Shown: positions 19,014 to 22,184 of the stretch, piece after piece | How positions within the stretch are numbered: the stretch's first letter is position 1 | How the letters are laid out: the number at the start of each line of letters is the position of its first letter | The notes under the pieces: model-generated | What the model was told of the DNA's origin: nothing | The model's database searches: none | The model's input: only the letters and a program-made list of their open reading frames with translations | Program-made: the position numbers and the translations under genes | Assembly: GCA_008931825.1 (NCBI GenBank) | Contig: QXVZ01007167.1 | Location: 1 to 22,184, forward strand | Direction of reading: 5' to 3' | Length of the DNA stretch: 22,184 nucleotides | DNA from: Phallusia fumigata | Lineage: Eukaryota > Chordata > Ascidiacea > Phlebobranchia > Ascidiidae

Positions 19014-19109
19014 CTCGAATCTTACGGTAAACCTTAGTTAACATAGTTTCTGAGACAAGCCAAATTAAGTCAAAATCTATTTACAGCAGAGGCGCGTCTC
19101 TCTGCAAGA

Positions 19110-19345
19110 TTGTGATGAGAAAGATACACCCGGTTTCTATTTTGTATGTTCTTCATCCTTGTTTGTTGGGGCTACAAGTAAATTCCCTTTAATTTCAACC
19201 TCCCTTTGTTACAACATTACAAAGCCAAACGTGGTAACAGATCAGACTTACTTTATGTCGTCTCGGTACAGTGACATCCTGGGGGCAAGCTTACAATGTT
19301 ACGTATAAACGCTATTTCCATGTGCGTCTGGCTAGGGGCCAACAA
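19110..19345 (-). repeat. Degraded second copy of the 775-1245 segment
   Basis: On the minus strand it reads R-R-H-K-V-S-L-I-C-Y-H-V-W-L-C, compared with R-R-R-G-E-I-S-Q-M-C-Y-L-V-W-F-C in the left copy, but with several stops downstream. Nucleotide similarity covers the flank too (TGTTACGTATAAACGC compared with TGTTACGCATAAATGC, then TCTGGCTAGG in both). About 240 nt present in the left copy (950-1190) are missing. Identity of the element is unknown. Confidence 0.55.
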
Positions 19346-20343
19346 CAATAAGTAAAGCAGTGTTTTCTTCAACGGTAAGTGATAGGTTTATTACCAAGCG
19401 TATGAAAGTGCGAGTTGGTTGTTGTTGGCGCCAATTTAAGCTTAGTTGATTATCTTTCATTCGTTTTCTTTAAAGGTTTTTATCAAAAGGTTTGGTGCCT
19501 TCATTGGATTTTGACACGTGTACACTTAGTAGCAGCTGGTGCAAGTGGTCTTAAAACGCCTTTTTTTCAACTTCGATTACAAACCAGATACTTTTCACAT
19601 CATAAATAGTTTTCCGCCTCCATTCGTAGAGGCTTCAAAATTGCAACAGGCGTGTGGAGAAAAAAATAATTCCGGGTCAAGTTACATTGCATTACATAGG
19701 CTTGCACAATTGAAAACCGCAAGGGCCACAGACCGGATGGGTAGTTTTTTTGCATACAGCACTGCTACACAGAACTGCATTACAACCGTAAACAGATCTA
19801 CTATGTCAAAATATAACCAGTTACCCTGTTCAACGCTTTTTGTCGCATTTACCACCCTGTTTGAAAGCGCTTATCTTTCTTTTTAAAGACCGAAACAAAT
19901 GTGTAGAAAAAGGAAAGTTCTTTAATTGCAATTACGCCTTAGTTTGAACTAACTTACCGCGGTAATACGCTTGACAGAAAATAAGGGTAGTTTGAAGTGC
20001 GCGAATTTTTTTTGGACCATCGGTGGGAAATTTTTAATTTACGCTTGCTTCAATCATTGACTAAACTTAAATTAATGATCTTCAAAGGCGATTTTTATAG
20101 AATGGTTACCACACGTCTTATTTTCCAGAATTTTTCCTCTTTTATAACATAAAATATATTCACCGGATACACTAAATAGGGCCCAAACGTCCCGTACTTT
20201 TAGAGTCAAAAAAGAGCCCAAACATATTAGTTTTATACCACTCTCAGTCCTAGAAGCTGATTTGTGACGCCCCAGACAATACCAGCGAGAGTAGTCCCGC
20301 TTCTTTGGTGTGTCAGCGAATATACGCTAGGTAAAAAAAATCA
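19346..20343. other. Intergenic stretch without recognised genes
   Basis: A plus-strand open frame at 19539-19886 lacks any family resemblance and has no ATG at its start. A short stretch near 19665-19705 resembles 1435-1475. Otherwise nothing is recognised. Confidence 0.4.
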
Positions 20344-20461
20344 GTTAGCGGATTTCCAATCGTTGGTTAAACACAGCTTCTGGTGTATCAATGTGTAAAA
20401 ACAAACATAAAGCCAGTCAAAATGCTGTAAAACTACGAAAAAGCTATTATTTCATTTGTGC
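20344..20461. repeat. 118-nt perfect direct repeat, copy 1, ends at an N
   Basis: 118 nt (beginning GTTAGCGGATTTCC) that appear identical to 20463-20580. Copy 1 ends at the N at 20462 and copy 2 starts after it. This is the simplest form of an unmerged contig overlap. Confidence 0.92.
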
Positions 20462-20462
20462 N

Positions 20463-20580
20463 GTTAGCGGATTTCCAATCGTTGGTTAAACACAGCTTCT
20501 GGTGTATCAATGTGTAAAAACAAACATAAAGCCAGTCAAAATGCTGTAAAACTACGAAAAAGCTATTATTTCATTTGTGC
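20463..20580. repeat. 118-nt perfect direct repeat, copy 2
   Basis: Second copy of the 118-nt overlap, continuing into unique sequence after 20580. The open frame that crosses it (20510-20746) looks like no known protein. Confidence 0.92.
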
Positions 20581-20988
20581 ATGCAATTACTTCCTCTTTT
20601 CGGGCGATGAAAATGTGTTAACCTACTTTTACATCGACCAGAAGGAGAGCGTGTTTGTAATTTGTATGTACACGCGAAATTTGGATTTTGTGAGTGCCAG
20701 TGAAGGACAGTACATTTTTCTTAAAAATAGGGGACAGGTTCTCTGAAAATTCGTGTTTTTAAAATAATACCTTTGTTTCAAAACAAATATTTTGCTTTAA
20801 ACGGGTTTCTATCTTCGGTTTAATAAGATTTGGCCGGACGCCGATCTACATCACATTACAGACGGAAAAAGAAAAATGAATATTTTTCAGGCTCCTCTTG
20901 GTTGCACGGTCTTGGTTAATTTATATCCAGACAGACTACAGTACGATTGCTCAAGCGACTTTTACGGTCTTTTAAAATAAAAAATTCC
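20581..20988. other. Upstream region of SLC35G1-like gene B
   Basis: Contains TATTTTTCAG at 20881-20890, a candidate 5'-leader acceptor 98 nt before the gene B start, parallel to the one in gene A. No gene is seen. Confidence 0.35.
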
Positions 20989-22061
20989 ATGGCTTATGAA
21001 GCAAGAATAGCAAGATCTGACAGATGCGGTACGATTATTGGATTTGCATTTGCCTTGTTGGCGGCACTCAGCTGGGCGGTCTGCGGTCTGATATTCAAGC
21101 ATCTTAAAAATGCCGGACCAGACGAGGTTCAGTGTGCAAGGTCACTTCTACAATATTTGCTATTTCTTCCACTGCTTGCCTACAAAAGAAAGGAAATATT
21201 TCTGGCAGATTTGCAAGCAAACGTTTTGTTGGTTCTTCGAGGACTTGTCGGCGCCTCGTGTAACTGGCTGTTCAATTCCGCTTTGTTGGCAATACCGCTG
21301 GGTGACGCTGTGTCGATCTTCAACACTTATGTCACTTTGGTTGGTTTTTTCGCCTACATCTGCCTACAAGGTGTGTATCAAATACTTTGCAGTCATGTTC
21401 GAATACCGATGTTTATTTTAATTTTTTTTACATGTGATTAACTTTAACCGGTCACTAACCATTATTATTTTACTGATTAGAACGTTGTTCAATCTTGGAA
21501 GCCCTACTTTCGATCCTCACTCTTATCGGCTTAGTTCTCGTCGCTCGTCCATCTTTCATATGTGGAAATCTGTCTTCAGAGTCACCAAGTGCCTTGGCAG
21601 CCGGATTTCTCTTCGCCTTTGGAGCTGCAATTGCAATGTCGATCTCGATGGTCGTTATTCGAAAATTTGGTTCGGAAGTTCACTTTAGTGTTACAATGCT
21701 TTCTTACGCATGGGTTGGTATGATATTTGGCCTGGCATCCTCCGCAAGCAAAGGAACTCTGCACATTCCTTGCACTTTCGACTTGGTTCTGATATTGCTC
21801 ATCGCGGTGATTGGAATCGTTGGACAAGTTTTTATGACCCTCGCTATTCAAAGAGAGAAAGCGGGAAGAGTGGTGGTTGTCCAGTCAACGGAAATTGTTT
21901 TCGCTTTAATTTTTCAATTAGTGTTTCTGGCTTATACCCCGAACCCGACCAGTTTAATTGGTTCGCTGATTATATTCTGTTGTTCTTTTGTGCTGACGTT
22001 GAGTAGGGTAAAAAAAAATTTGCGAGAACGAAATCCTGACGGCTCAAACCATAGCTTGTAG
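20989..22061 (+). CDS. SLC35G1-like: SLC35G1-like EamA-family transporter, gene B (intact)
   Basis: Two exons: 20989-21370 (382 nt, donor CAAG|GTGTGT) and 21481-22061 (acceptor TTTTACTGATTAG), joined in phase 1, coding 320 residues. The ATG at 20989 (context TTCCATGG) matches the N-terminal length of gene A. The first EamA repeat starts at about residue 20 with G-F-A-F-A-L-L-A-A-L-S-W-A and includes P-L-G-D-A-V and F-N-T-Y-V-T-L-V-G-F-F. The second begins after L-V-A-R-P-S-F-I-C-G-N and includes Q-R-E-K-A-G-R-V-V-V-V. About ten membrane helices are expected. The intron is only 110 nt, compared with 1.25 kb in gene A. Family knowledge: drug/metabolite transporter superfamily, SLC35G subgroup, substrate poorly defined. 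No frame breaks are seen, so this is the working copy of the pair. Confidence 0.92.
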
Positions 22062-22184
22062 GGTAAATCTTGCCATTTGTTAGAATTTTAATCCTATTTA
22101 CTGTAGCCTTTGTAGCGACCACTAGTGTAAATTATGCAAAATTAGCCATTAGAAGTTGCAAAAATAGTTGATTTTTACGTTGTA
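22062..22184. other. 3' flank of gene B to window end
   Basis: No AATAAA within the 123 nt available. Nothing else is recognised. Confidence 0.4.

Noticed and set aside
19539..19886. 115-codon plus-strand open frame
   Set aside because: Begins at a non-ATG codon, composition is unremarkable, no domain recognised, no splice sites or second copy supporting it.
20510..20746. 78-codon open frame spanning the 118-nt repeat
   Set aside because: No resemblance to known proteins and part of it is the duplicated contig end.
1..22184. Bacterial-type systems such as CRISPR arrays, operons, toxin-antitoxin or phage modules
   Set aside because: Genes are intron-containing animal solute carriers; no repeat-spacer arrays, ribosome binding sites or prokaryotic gene packing are present.

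Overview
This window is eukaryotic, from an invertebrate-type metazoan genome. The coding regions are spliced, with short GT-AG introns of about 60-290 nt in the amino-acid transporter genes. There are no bacterial-style operons or Shine-Dalgarno sites, and AATAAA signals follow some genes. The protein families are animal solute carriers. The DNA is AT-rich with short intergenic spaces. Three pairs of near-identical direct repeats meet exactly at single-N gaps, and two of the pairs differ by a few percent, which suggests a highly heterozygous species. A tunicate or another compact invertebrate would fit, but the sequence alone does not settle the taxon. No database search was run; all homology statements come from reading the translations and comparing copies within the window.

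Layout. Positions 415-1245 hold an unrecognised minus-strand coding-like segment, with a decayed second copy at about 19110-19345. A dead SLC35G1-like fragment lies at 1991-2300. It is followed by SLC35G1-like gene A (2507-4705, two exons, one frameshift, exon 2 duplicated at an assembly gap). From 5317 to about 19013 runs a tandem array of SLC7A9-like (b(0,+)AT-type) amino-acid transporter light-chain genes. It contains an orphan last exon on the minus strand (5317-5539), three intact four-exon genes (6568-8470, 9620-11740, 12464-14354), a broken copy (14572-15096) with an inverted last-exon relic (15281-15501), a fourth gene interrupted by a gap (17272-18073) and a dead first exon (18761-19013). 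SLC35G1-like gene B (20989-22061, two exons, intact) closes the window.

The three intact SLC7 genes share one architecture. Exon 1 is 808-817 nt and ends in phase 1, exon 2 is exactly 188 nt, exon 3 is exactly 207 nt, and exon 4 starts at a conserved V-P-L motif. They encode 485-497 residues. All keep the TM1 G-[ST]-G-I-F substrate-binding motif and the loop cysteine (G-[EG]-x-C-[ND]-P-P type context) expected to form the disulfide with an SLC3 heavy chain such as rBAT. They are therefore expected to work as obligate heterodimer light chains exchanging amino acids at the plasma membrane. The SLC35G1-like genes are EamA/drug-metabolite-transporter proteins with no proven partnership with the SLC7 genes.

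I found no prokaryotic defence system, CRISPR array or RNA gene. The most informative signals are the birth-and-death SLC7 array bracketed by SLC35G1 copies, the pseudogene relics, a GC-AG intron, and unmerged contig overlaps that would inflate exon and repeat counts.
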